A stretch of 50,355 nt of DNA from Nostoc spongiaeforme FACHB-130 (GTDB lineage Bacteria > Cyanobacteriota > Cyanobacteriia > Cyanobacteriales > Nostocaceae), in assembly GCF_014698475.1 (NCBI RefSeq), contig NZ_JACJTB010000048.1, positions 1 to 50,355 on the forward strand, in the 5' to 3' direction. The position numbers were made by a program, and so were the translations under genes. Below are positions 1 through 7,216 of this stretch, piece after piece. Numbering within the stretch: the stretch's first letter is position 1; every line of letters begins with the position of its first letter. The notes under the pieces are model-generated. The model worked only from the letters and a program-made list of their open reading frames with translations, was not told the DNA's origin and ran no database searches.

Positions 1-1
1 T

Positions 2-130
2 CAACAGGGTCGAACCGTCTACCATATTCATTGGGAGACCTCAAGCTTTGGTGTCGTTACCTTTATCTTGTGGTTTCCCCTTCTTTTTTGCTACCCCATC
101 TCACATAAGGCGTTTTATCTAAAACAGTAA
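2..130 (+). CDS. 3' end of a probable membrane protein (partial)
   Basis: An open frame enters from the left edge and stops with TAA at 128-130, giving about 42 residues. It contains a hydrophobic stretch (FGVVTFILWFPLLFCY) followed by a short basic tail, so it looks like the last membrane segment and C-terminus of an integral membrane protein. Too little is visible to name a family. It could be a chance frame, but the hydrophobic-then-basic ending is typical of a real membrane protein C-terminus. Confidence 0.4.
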   Translation, partial: QQGRTVYHIHWETSSFGVVTFILWFPLLFCYPISHKAFYLKQ

Positions 131-665
131 TGCCAGCAATAATTGAAAGTTAATCAGGTGTAAAAAATTAACTATGCAGTTAGTAACAACACTAACTACA
201 AGTATGTATTATTTATATTTCAAGTTTAACATTGTAGCGATCGCTTAATATCTACTTTTAAGCTAAACACTTAATTTACCTGATTCATCAAAAAATTATC
301 AGTTACCATCAGAAATTTATTCAAATTTTAAAAAATAGTTTGCATTTTTAAAGAAGAGTTTACTTAAACAGTCCCAAATCTTGTTAATTGCAGGCCATAT
401 CTTAAAATTAATCCCAAAAATGGGGCATTTCATTAACAAAAAACCAGAAAAAATCGGGATTTCATGGTAACATATTTTACAGTAAACTTTGATGGCAGTA
501 GTAACTTTTTACCCTAAATTTATACAGGTATCGAATATCAGTATACTTGCTGTATAGCTTAAACAAAGAAAATCAACTTCTAATTTGATAACCAGTGTAG
601 TATATAAAGCCACGGATTTTCATGATTGCGTTTAGTCAACATCAATACACTTACAATTTTCTGGT
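131..665. other. AT-rich intergenic region upstream of the pstB-like gene
   Basis: About 535 bases without a convincing gene. It holds one HIP1 octamer (GCGATCGC, 237-244) and several CTTAA-containing stretches between 243 and 285 that resemble PHO-box half-sites but lack regular 11-bp spacing. The promoter of the downstream ATPase gene must lie here. No strong terminator or long hairpin was seen. Confidence 0.5.
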
Positions 666-1469
666 ATGAATAAGCTAATTCCAGCAATCAAAGTTAAAAA
701 TCTTAGTCTTTACTACAACACCCAAAAAATCCTGGAAGGAGTATCAATGGATATTTACCAGGATAAAGTCACAGCAATTATTGGCCCTAGTGGTTGTGGT
801 AAGTCTACTTTTATTAAATGCCTCAATCGGATGAATGAATTAGAAGCTGAAGTTCATGTTGAAGGAAAAGTAGAATTTTACAATCAAAATATTTATGAAC
901 GTCGCGTCAATTTAAATCGCCTACGTCGTCAAGTTAGTATGGTGTTGCCTAAGCCAAATTTATTTCCTATGAGCGTTTATGATAACGTTGCCTATGGGGT
1001 GAAAATACTGGGATGGCGGCCGAAAGTTGAATTAGATCAAATTGTCGAATCTGCCATCAAAGATGCTGATCTGTGGGATGAAGTCAAAAATAAACTGCAT
1101 AAATCTGCTTTAGAACTTTCTGGTGGACAACAACAGCGACTTTGTATCGCCCGTGCTTTAGCAGTCAAACCAAAAGTCATTCTGATGGATGAACCTTGTT
1201 TTGGACTTGATCCTGTAGCAACGACAAAAGTGGAAGGATTAATTCAGAGTTTGCGTTTGCGATCGGAATTAACAATGGTGATTATTAGCCATAACTTACA
1301 ACAAGTCACACGCATATCTGATTTCACAGCTTTTTTCTCCACCAATGAACATCGCATTGGGCAAATGGTAGAATTTGGACTCACAAAAAAGATTTTCTCT
1401 AACGCCCTTGATGTTCGCACGCGGGAATATGTGTTAACCCGTCTTGGTGGTAAATATGAAAATAGATAA
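666..1469 (+). CDS. pstB: Orphan PstB-like phosphate ABC transporter ATP-binding protein
   Basis: A 267-residue ABC ATPase of PstB type. Walker A is GPSGCGKST (about residues 40-48), the signature is LSGGQQQR, Walker B is VILMDEP, the D-loop is GLDP and the switch histidine lies in IISHN. PstB normally energises phosphate import with the PstA/PstC permeases and PstS, but none of these is next to it. At the Q-loop, where PstB proteins read MVFQKPNPFP, this one reads MVLPKPNLFP, so the glutamine that couples ATP hydrolysis to the permease is replaced by proline. CFGLDP instead of TSALDP is a second departure. Phosphate specificity is inferred from overall similarity; the protein may have reduced or altered activity. 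Confidence 0.8.
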   Translation: MNKLIPAIKVKNLSLYYNTQKILEGVSMDIYQDKVTAIIGPSGCGKSTFIKCLNRMNELEAEVHVEGKVEFYNQNIYERRVNLNRLRRQVSMVLPKPNLFPMSVYDNVAYGVKILGWRPKVELDQIVESAIKDADLWDEVKNKLHKSALELSGGQQQRLCIARALAVKPKVILMDEPCFGLDPVATTKVEGLIQSLRLRSELTMVIISHNLQQVTRISDFTAFFSTNEHRIGQMVEFGLTKKIFSNALDVRTREYVLTRLGGKYENR

Positions 1470-1685
1470 AAAGTATGAAGTATGAAATCAGGCTGAGGAA
1501 AGAGTATTTTATATGTAATGTTTTTGTCAAAATCTAATATAAGTTTTATATTTATTTTTGATCAAAATTGCTAATTTTCAGGAGTTTTACGGTTATCAGA
1601 TAGTTTACTACACAGATATAACATGGGTAATTTCTTGGCTTGGATAATCATTTAATCATCTAAGCTAAATTACCTGTGGTAGTTT

Positions 1686-2756
1686 ATGAGCTATGCTAAC
1701 ACAACTGAGTTGAATGGCTCAGGTAGTATCACCCAAGTGCAGCCTACTGAAGCAGAAGAAACAATTGTCTGTTATTCTTTTGCTCATCCAACAGAGACGG
1801 CAGTTTTATTATTAGATGCTGAAAACTTACAAATCAATTCTGAAACTGAAAAGTTTTTAACAAAAGTTTGTACTTGTCCAATTCAAATTAAAATTGCCTT
1901 TGCTAATTGGTGTAGCATGGGTAAACTTGATGTCGAGTTGCATGGACGTGGTTACGATTTAATTCATGTACCCGTAGGTAAAGATAATGCTGATGGAAAA
2001 ATGATTGCCTTTGGTTCATCTATTTACGAAAGACATCCAAAGGCGAGAGAAGTTTTGGTTTGTTCTTCTGATAAAGTGATGACTAATTTATGTAATCATC
2101 TCCGGCAACATGGGTTAATAGTATATCAAGTTAGTCAACAAGGCGAAGATATTATAGTATTAAATAGTGCCACAGGCCAACAGGTGAGAAAAAATACTAA
2201 TGTACCAGAAATCCCCGCGATCGCCCAATTTATTCAACAAATTAAAGAGTTAATTAAAACAGAACAAACCCGCACCCATAGTCCTTGGGTTAAGTTAGTT
2301 ACTATTTCACAAAATTATAAAAACAAATATAAAATAAGTATTACTCAGGTAGCTGAAAAACACTTTCCTGGTAAGAAGTCTAGTGCAATATTTGAGGAAT
2401 ATCCAGCCGAATTTGTGCTGCATCAAGTTGAGCTAAATGCGCCGATATATATCACATTATTTGAAATTGCGGCTGATAAAACTGATATTACTGAACATCA
2501 AAAGATAAATATTAAAAGTAAAGCAGATTTAGAACAAGCATTAAAAAAGATTATTCATAAATTAACTAATAACTCGCCTGGCAGTTACATTGACATTGGC
2601 CCTTTAGGGAGTGAATTTAAGCAGCAATATGGTAAAGCAATTACAGAACAAATTAAAAGCTTGCAATTAAGTGGCAATTTCATTAAATTTCTGCAATCAT
2701 GTAGCTCTTATCAACTCAAGCAAACAGGAAAAAGTTGGCAAATAGCAGTTAAATAA
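1686..2756 (+). CDS. NYN/PIN-like domain protein, putative RNA-processing nuclease
   Basis: A 356-residue soluble protein. Residues about 38-160 look like a NYN (PIN-like) nuclease domain: a beta strand ending in LLLDAENL, then DNADGKM and VCSSDKV supply the acidic residues expected to bind a divalent metal. Residues about 185-355 appear to hold two alpha/beta winged-helix-like units, possibly OST-HTH/LOTUS type, an arrangement known in bacterial NYN proteins that act on RNA. There is no signal peptide or membrane segment. It lies alone between the pstB-like gene and hppD with more than 200 bases on either side, so it is probably monocistronic. The substrate is unknown and the C-terminal assignment is tentative. 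Confidence 0.6.
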   Translation: MSYANTTELNGSGSITQVQPTEAEETIVCYSFAHPTETAVLLLDAENLQINSETEKFLTKVCTCPIQIKIAFANWCSMGKLDVELHGRGYDLIHVPVGKDNADGKMIAFGSSIYERHPKAREVLVCSSDKVMTNLCNHLRQHGLIVYQVSQQGEDIIVLNSATGQQVRKNTNVPEIPAIAQFIQQIKELIKTEQTRTHSPWVKLVTISQNYKNKYKISITQVAEKHFPGKKSSAIFEEYPAEFVLHQVELNAPIYITLFEIAADKTDITEHQKINIKSKADLEQALKKIIHKLTNNSPGSYIDIGPLGSEFKQQYGKAITEQIKSLQLSGNFIKFLQSCSSYQLKQTGKSWQIAVK

Positions 2757-2898
2757 CCTTGTATAATATCCTTATTTGATTTCTAAATTATCGGTTGAGA
2801 CAGGGAGTGGGGAGTAGTAAAGAGTAGTTTTTGGGTGTACAGATTGTTTTGAGAAATCAAATTAAAGTCTTATTATGCCAGTTCTTGATTATTTAGGT

Positions 2899-2927
2899 GT
2901 AATTATGTAAGATGCTTACATAATTAC
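2899..2927. promoter_or_regulatory. Perfect 13-bp inverted repeat upstream of hppD
   Basis: GTAATTATGTAAG and its exact reverse complement are separated by only three bases (ATG), about 80 bp before the hppD start. With such a short loop it could be a dimeric repressor or activator operator, or an RNA hairpin in the hppD leader. The inner core has the form GTA-N7-TAC, one base short of the canonical NtcA spacing, so NtcA binding is not claimed. Confidence 0.5.
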
Positions 2928-3008
2928 TGCTTAGGAAGGACTTGATAATCTAGCAAAAAAGGCAAAATTTACACATAGATAAGCTCTCAAGCTAGATTTT
3001 CAGGATTT

Positions 3009-4037
3009 ATGGAAATTGCTCACGTTCATTTCTATGTAGAAGATGCTGCGGCTTGGCGGGATTGGTTCGTCTACTATCTGGGATTTGCCGCAGTTAATGT
3101 TGGAATAAGTTCAGAACACACTCGTACCGAAATGGTGCAGAGTGGTGCTATTTGCTTTTTGCTATCTTCACCATTATTGCCGACAAGTCCGGTAGCAGAG
3201 TTTTTGCGCCTCCATCCTCCTGGGGTAGCGGATATTGCTTTTACTGTACCAGATGTAGAAGTTGCGATCGCTCAAGCAGTAGCCCAAGGTGCGACAATCT
3301 TAGAACCCATCCAAGAATATCCCGGCTATAGATGCGGTAAAATTGCGGCTTGGGGTGGGATGACTCATACTTTGATGGAAAAATCAATAAGCGTGAATTG
3401 GGAAGCACGCGATCGCCCCATGTTTAGCGCCATTGATCATATAGTTTTAAATGTACCAGTTGGTGAATTAGAATCTGCTGTGGCTTGGTACAAAAACGTT
3501 TTAGATTTGCAAGCACAACAAGCATTTAAAATTAAAACTGATCGCTCTGGATTATACAGTCAAGTGCTAGTTTCTCGGAATGGCAGTGTACAATTACCAA
3601 TTAATGAACCAACTTCTCGTAATTCGCAAATTCAAGAATTTTTGGATGTAAATCGCGGCGCAGGTATTCAACATATTGCTTTGCGAACATCAAACTTAAT
3701 TAGTGCGATCGCCCAATTACGTAGCCGTGGTTTATCTTTATTGTCGGTTCCCCAGACTTATTACTCCCAATTAAAAAAGCGGACAGAATTTCCCTTATCA
3801 CCCTTAGAATTAGAAGCGATCGCCCAACAAGAAATTTTAGTAGATTGGCAAGCTAATACCCAAAACGCATTATTACTACAAATTTTTACTCAACCTATTT
3901 TTGGACAGCCAACATTTTTCTTTGAGTTTATTGAACGACGTTTTCAAGCACAAGGTTTTGGCGAAGGTAATTTTCGCGCTTTATTTGAAGCCATTGAAAG
4001 CGAACAAATAAAACGTGGAACTTTGCACTTTGAATAA
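3009..4037 (+). CDS. hppD: 4-hydroxyphenylpyruvate dioxygenase
   Basis: A 342-residue protein with two vicinal-oxygen-chelate halves (about 1-125 and 140-340). The Fe(II) ligands of the HPPD family are recognisable: His144 in IDHIVLNVP, His222 in IQHIAL and Glu306 in FFFEFIER. The enzyme converts 4-hydroxyphenylpyruvate to homogentisate; in cyanobacteria this feeds tocopherol synthesis, while plastoquinone is made by another route. AGGA lies about 5 bases before the ATG. The gene carries four HIP1 octamers (3264, 3409, 3705, 3816). It is slightly shorter than bacterial HPPDs of about 350-360 residues. The 13-bp inverted repeat upstream may regulate it. Confidence 0.85.
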   Translation: MEIAHVHFYVEDAAAWRDWFVYYLGFAAVNVGISSEHTRTEMVQSGAICFLLSSPLLPTSPVAEFLRLHPPGVADIAFTVPDVEVAIAQAVAQGATILEPIQEYPGYRCGKIAAWGGMTHTLMEKSISVNWEARDRPMFSAIDHIVLNVPVGELESAVAWYKNVLDLQAQQAFKIKTDRSGLYSQVLVSRNGSVQLPINEPTSRNSQIQEFLDVNRGAGIQHIALRTSNLISAIAQLRSRGLSLLSVPQTYYSQLKKRTEFPLSPLELEAIAQQEILVDWQANTQNALLLQIFTQPIFGQPTFFFEFIERRFQAQGFGEGNFRALFEAIESEQIKRGTLHFE

Positions 4038-4313
4038 ATTAGTTTTGCTGATGACTGCCAATTTGGCTACATATACCTGAGCATCACTGCTAAATTATGA
4101 GTGGGAAATAACTTGCGGGCTTGATGAGCCAAGTTTTACTACACTATCTATACATGCTAAAGCATTAACAACGGACGGATTTAGGTTGGTTGCTTATTTT
4201 GCTGACTCTTTTGAGAGATTGCTACTGTTTTTTTGTAGCGATCAGCCTCAAACTTCTTTATCTCGAAAAGGACAAACATAACAGGAAGTCCTTGTTGATT
4301 ACTCCTATCCTCA
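4038..4313. other. hppD 3' flank, possible small transcript leading to a terminator
   Basis: No coding region was seen in this 276-base stretch. It ends in a strong plus-strand terminator placed far (about 280 bases) from the hppD stop. That fits either a long hppD 3' UTR or a separate short RNA starting around 4200-4260. No known RNA family was recognised. Confidence 0.3.
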
Positions 4314-4348
4314 CCTCATTCATTCTGTAATGGATGAGGGCTTTTTTT
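4314..4348 (+). terminator. Rho-independent-like terminator
   Basis: CCTCATTCATT pairs with AATGGATGAGG across a CTGT loop (one G-U pair), followed by CTTTTTTT at 4341-4348. It ends plus-strand transcription from the hppD side and abuts the stop codon of the convergent SMR gene. Confidence 0.75.
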
Positions 4349-4667
4349 ATTTAGCAGAATTTACCCCCATCACACCAATAATAATTAAAGCTATTGATAT
4401 AAATTTAACAAGAGACATCGATTCTCGAAACCAAATTACACCAATAGTAGCGATTACAGTTGTTCCTAAACCAGACCAAACAGAATAAGCAATGCTGACT
4501 TCAATTTTTTTGAGAGCTAAAGTCAAAAAGCTAAAACATATTCCATAACAAACAAAAATTAATACTGAGGGAATAGTTCTTGTAAATCCCTCAGATAATT
4601 TCATAGAAGTTGTCCCAGCGACTTCAAATAATATTGCTGTAATGAGGTAAATCCAACTGTTTATCAT
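4347..4667 (-). CDS. Small multidrug resistance (SMR/EmrE-type) transporter
   Basis: A 106-residue, very hydrophobic protein with four predicted membrane helices (about 4-22, 32-50, 58-78, 85-103), the standard size and topology of SMR proteins. The helix-1 glutamate that carries protons and binds cations is present in LITAILFEVAGTTSMK. SMR proteins act as antiparallel dimers exchanging protons for cationic drugs, quaternary ammonium compounds, guanidinium or polyamines. By-eye similarity favours the EmrE/EbrAB side, but the substrate cannot be assigned. It is convergent with hppD and divergent from the heat-shock gene. No guanidine riboswitch was recognised in its leader. Confidence 0.8.
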   Translation of the reverse strand: MINSWIYLITAILFEVAGTTSMKLSEGFTRTIPSVLIFVCYGICFSFLTLALKKIEVSIAYSVWSGLGTTVIATIGVIWFRESMSLVKFISIALIIIGVMGVNSAK

Positions 4668-4862
4668 ATATTTATTGGTTTATTACATGAGGATGATGAA
4701 AATATGATTTTGACAATCAAACAGAATGAGTAAGAATTATATATTTTATAAAAAATAAAATTCTGCTATGTTGATAACATTTCTCTTCATCTGATTAAAA
4801 TTACCAAAATTATACAAATAATTATAATTTATATTCAGTTTACCACACCTATATTATGGGGT

Positions 4863-4890
4863 TTACCGTACTACTGCCAACATACGGTAA
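4863..4890. promoter_or_regulatory. 8-bp inverted repeat between the SMR gene and hsp20
   Basis: TTACCGTA and TACGGTAA form a perfect inverted repeat with a 12-base spacer, so the arms are centred 20 bp apart (about two helical turns). This geometry suits a dimeric DNA-binding protein. The site lies in the 348-bp divergent region, about 125 bp before the hsp20 start and about 195 bp before the SMR start, and could serve either promoter. It does not match the CIRCE element. Confidence 0.4.
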
Positions 4891-4970
4891 TCATGATTAG
4901 ATTGGTGATAAAAACCGAATTTACATCCCTATAGTTTGTGAATACTATAAGAACAAAGCAAATGATTTAA

Positions 4971-5015
4971 ACCTAAATCAACTACACAAATCGAGCAATT
5001 AAATGAGGTGGAAAT
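4971..5015 (+). promoter_or_regulatory. hsp20 leader with possible RNA thermometer
   Basis: The Shine-Dalgarno region GAGGTGG (5005-5011) directly precedes the ATG. An upstream ACCT (4971-4974) can pair with AGGT (5006-5009), with weak extra pairs inside, giving a labile hairpin that masks the ribosome-binding site. Small heat-shock genes of cyanobacteria are known to use short RNA thermometers of this kind. Here it is an inference from weak complementarity. Confidence 0.3.
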
Positions 5016-5465
5016 ATGAAACTCGTTCATTGGAATCCTTGGCAAGAAATTAACACTATCCAAAGACAAATCAACCGTTTATTTGAAGAAGAAATGCTAC
5101 CATCTACTTTACTTGATCGAACCTTGGCAAAAGTTCCTGCTGCTGAATTACAAGAAACCGAAGAAGCGATTCATCTCAAACTAGAACTGCCAGGAATTGA
5201 AGCCAAAGACCTAGATGTGCAAGTGACTGAAAAAGCTGTCTATGTTAGCGGTGAACGTAAGTCTGAAACGAAAACAGAAGGTAAAGGTATTACCAAGAGT
5301 GAATTTCACTATGGTAAATTCCAACGCTTGATTCCTCTACCAACTCGCATTCAAAATACCAATGTTACTGCTGATTATAAAGATGGTATTTTGAATTTGA
5401 CATTGCCTAAAGCTGAAGACGAAAAGAAAAAAGTCGTCAAGCTAAATCTAGAATCTATTGGCTAA
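5016..5465 (+). CDS. hspA: Hsp20 family small heat-shock protein
   Basis: A 149-residue alpha-crystallin-type chaperone. The N-terminal arm starts VHWNPWQEINTIQRQINRLF, an amphipathic region typical of class A bacterial sHsps. The alpha-crystallin domain spans about 40-135, with LELPGIEAKDLDV, FHYGKFQRLIPLP and the GxLxLxLPK-type end DGILNLTLPK. Such proteins bind unfolding proteins and, in cyanobacteria, stabilise thylakoid membranes under heat stress. The gene stands alone, with a good ribosome-binding site (GAGGTGG) and a palindromic repeat just after its stop. Regulation may involve the upstream inverted repeat and an RNA thermometer. Confidence 0.9.
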   Translation: MKLVHWNPWQEINTIQRQINRLFEEEMLPSTLLDRTLAKVPAAELQETEEAIHLKLELPGIEAKDLDVQVTEKAVYVSGERKSETKTEGKGITKSEFHYGKFQRLIPLPTRIQNTNVTADYKDGILNLTLPKAEDEKKKVVKLNLESIG

Positions 5466-5470
5466 AAATT

Positions 5471-5495
5471 AGAGACGTTGCATTGCAACGTCTCT
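5471..5495. repeat. 12-bp-stem palindromic repeat after hsp20
   Basis: AGAGACGTTGCA and its exact reverse complement are separated by one T. There is no T-run, so it is a stem-loop repeat rather than a classical terminator. From general knowledge, sequences of this type (GTAGAGACGTTGC...) are frequent intergenic repeats in Nostoc-like genomes. It could still protect or end the hsp20 transcript. Confidence 0.7.
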
Positions 5496-5659
5496 ACAGA
5501 GATAAAAACTTTGTAGAACAATATCCCCGATAATCAAGAATGGGAAGCTTGGTTATTTAGTGATCATATTCCTGGTGATAAGTAAATCAGCAAATAGCGA
5601 TCGCATCGCTAAAGTCTTGGTTGATAACAGATAAAATGAAAGCGATCGCTGATGAAAGT

Positions 5660-6013
5660 TTAATAAACCAAAGGTCTAGCACCACTCATTTGACGCAAAG
5701 AATTGATGCAGGCTGGACAGTCACAACCAAACAAAGTAACTGCCATTTCGCTTTCTTGGTCGCTGAACTCTAACATCGGTACATTATCGTTAGAAAATTC
5801 TACTTCAGCCTGTTCAGTTGGGATTTGTGCTAACACAGACGCTCTAGCACATACTAAGCCAACCTTATGCTTATTGCGGATACAAGATAAACGGTCTTCA
5901 GTATTTTTGACTACTGGTTCTGCTGCTTGTGCTTGATTAAACATCGCTGTCATAGACAGGAGAGAACTAATCAGCATCGGGGTAGAAAGTAAACTCAGTA
6001 TAATTTTATTCAT
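5660..6013 (-). CDS. Small secreted cysteine-containing protein, unknown function
   Basis: With the preferred ATG at 6013 the protein has 117 residues and opens with a good signal peptide (MNKIILSLLSTPMLISS..., likely cut after AQA before AEPVV). An ATG at 6073 would add 20 residues before the signal and is less likely. The mature part has two Cys in its first half (SCIRNKHKVGLVC) and a CDCPAC motif near the C-terminus (FGCDCPACINSL), suggesting disulfides or metal binding in the periplasm or thylakoid lumen. No known family was recognised. It is flanked by repeats and lies downstream of hsp20 on the opposite strand. Confidence 0.6.
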   Translation of the reverse strand: MNKIILSLLSTPMLISSLLSMTAMFNQAQAAEPVVKNTEDRLSCIRNKHKVGLVCARASVLAQIPTEQAEVEFSNDNVPMLEFSDQESEMAVTLFGCDCPACINSLRQMSGARPLVY

Positions 6014-6149
6014 GGGCTGACTCAAAAATTCCTGGCGGCTTAGAATACTTTGATTAAATCTTACGTTTACCATGAATGTCTATCAGGAGCTTATGTTTCT
6101 TAGGTAAGAAAACGAGAAATTACAGCACCTAGCCCCGACGAATGGAATT

Positions 6150-6236
6150 CGCACGCCAGATGCTACTCTGCGCGGCTTCCCGCAGGGTAGTCCGCCTATC
6201 GCGCTTGCGCTGCGCTTGGCGCACCACGCGGATTAA
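6150..6236. repeat. GC-rich hairpin-forming repeat
   Basis: This stretch is far more GC-rich than its surroundings and contains nested complementary words (GCGCGGCTTCCCGC, GCGCTTGCGCTGCGC). It has the look of the dispersed GC-rich hairpin repeats also seen at 33689-33729, 39026-39064 and inside 45295-45390. It lies just after the end of the minus-strand DUF1338 gene. Confidence 0.4.
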
Positions 6237-6243
6237 TTTTAAA

Positions 6244-7140
6244 TTAGGCTATTTTTCTGGTCATTTCAAACAAATGTTGAGCGTTTCTGCCCAAAAAAGC
6301 CTGAAAAAGTGCTGGTTTTCCCTGTTCCGATTCTACTATGTAACGCTGGGCAAGTTCATAATAAGCGTAAGTCCAAGGAATTTGGATTTCTGCTTGACTG
6401 CTGTCATCTAAGACTGTCACCATTTCTGAGACGGCGTGAGTTGCAGTTTGGCGCAAACCACAAGTTACATCACCTTCAATTTCGGTTTTCATCGGGACAC
6501 CTAATTTCACCAAAGCCTCAGCAGTAGTGTCTATGTCAGGATATGTAGGGGTATTTTGGCGGTTAATATATCCTGTAAAGTGGTTGACGGCGTAACCATG
6601 CAACAATACCCAAGCACCATATTGAGTGATTTTATTCACCTCCTCCACAACGGAACGCCGGGGAACTTGCCAAGGACGAGTAAAGATTTGCTTTAATTGT
6701 TGTTCATCTGAGAAAATCGGTGTCCAGGAAGAAAGCATTGCGTCAGGAATTTTTGAGACTGTTTGATAAATGAGTCGGGCAATATTTTCTGGTAATTCAT
6801 CGACAATTAATTCACTAATAAATAGTTTGGGTAAGTCAAATTCTGCTGCTTGTAGATGTTGATAGTGACGTGCGTAAAGATGGGTAGCGGTAAATGTATA
6901 TTCACCCGCAACTTCGTAACCTAATGCTTCGGCTATTTGTGCTAAGTGGTTGATTCCTAAGTTAATCTTTCCTTGGGGACTATCGACTAGCAATCGCAAA
7001 GACCGAAAAGCAATATGGTCATTGGCAACGCTTCCACCCGCATTTATAATCATTTTTTCGTAAATTTGAGCATAATTGACTCTGGCTTTATATTCTTGCC
7101 AAAGTGCTTCCCAGAGAGAAGATGCGAGTTCGGGTTTCAT
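6244..7140 (-). CDS. DUF1338 protein, 2-oxoadipate dioxygenase/decarboxylase-like
   Basis: A 298-residue protein recognised as DUF1338 from NDHIAFRSLR (His42, Arg47), GYAVNHFTGYINR (His188) and YAYYELAQRY (Glu263). These match the expected two His and one Glu of its vicinal-oxygen-chelate metal site. Characterised members (Pseudomonas HglS, E. coli YdcJ and plant homologues) convert 2-oxoadipate to D-2-hydroxyglutarate with O2 and loss of CO2, a step of lysine breakdown. That name must not be confused with the heterocyst hgl genes. The gene follows a class III aminotransferase on the same strand after 76 bp, so the two may act in succession. There is no signal peptide; it should be cytosolic. 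Confidence 0.75.
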   Translation of the reverse strand: MKPELASSLWEALWQEYKARVNYAQIYEKMIINAGGSVANDHIAFRSLRLLVDSPQGKINLGINHLAQIAEALGYEVAGEYTFTATHLYARHYQHLQAAEFDLPKLFISELIVDELPENIARLIYQTVSKIPDAMLSSWTPIFSDEQQLKQIFTRPWQVPRRSVVEEVNKITQYGAWVLLHGYAVNHFTGYINRQNTPTYPDIDTTAEALVKLGVPMKTEIEGDVTCGLRQTATHAVSEMVTVLDDSSQAEIQIPWTYAYYELAQRYIVESEQGKPALFQAFLGRNAQHLFEMTRKIA

Positions 7141-7148
7141 AATGTCTC

Positions 7149-7205
7149 ACGCAGAGGCGCAAAGGCGCAGAGAGGTTAGGGGTTAGAGACTAGAGGCTAG
7201 GGTTT
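7149..7205. repeat. Dispersed CGCAGAGGCGCAAAG repeat plus heptamer-like repeat
   Basis: CACGCAGAGGCGCAAAGGCGCAG (7149-7171, split here as one unit) is a copy of the GGCGCAAAG repeat found throughout the hgl operon spacers. It is followed by imperfect units of the GGTTAGRGR type. Together they fill the whole spacer between the aminotransferase and the DUF1338 gene. Confidence 0.6.
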
Positions 7206-7216
7206 AGGGAGATTTT

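Noticed and set aside
243-285. Possible PHO box upstream of the pstB-like gene
   Set aside because: CTTAA words occur, but not as direct repeats of 8 bp with 3-bp spacers, and the region is AT-rich enough for chance matches.
2907-2919. NtcA-like GTA...TAC in the hppD palindrome
   Set aside because: The spacer is 7 bases, not 8, and the match is explained by the larger palindrome.
4668-4990. Guanidine (ykkC/mini-ykkC) riboswitch upstream of the SMR gene
   Set aside because: No pair of ACGR-loop hairpins or ykkC core was recognised on the minus strand.
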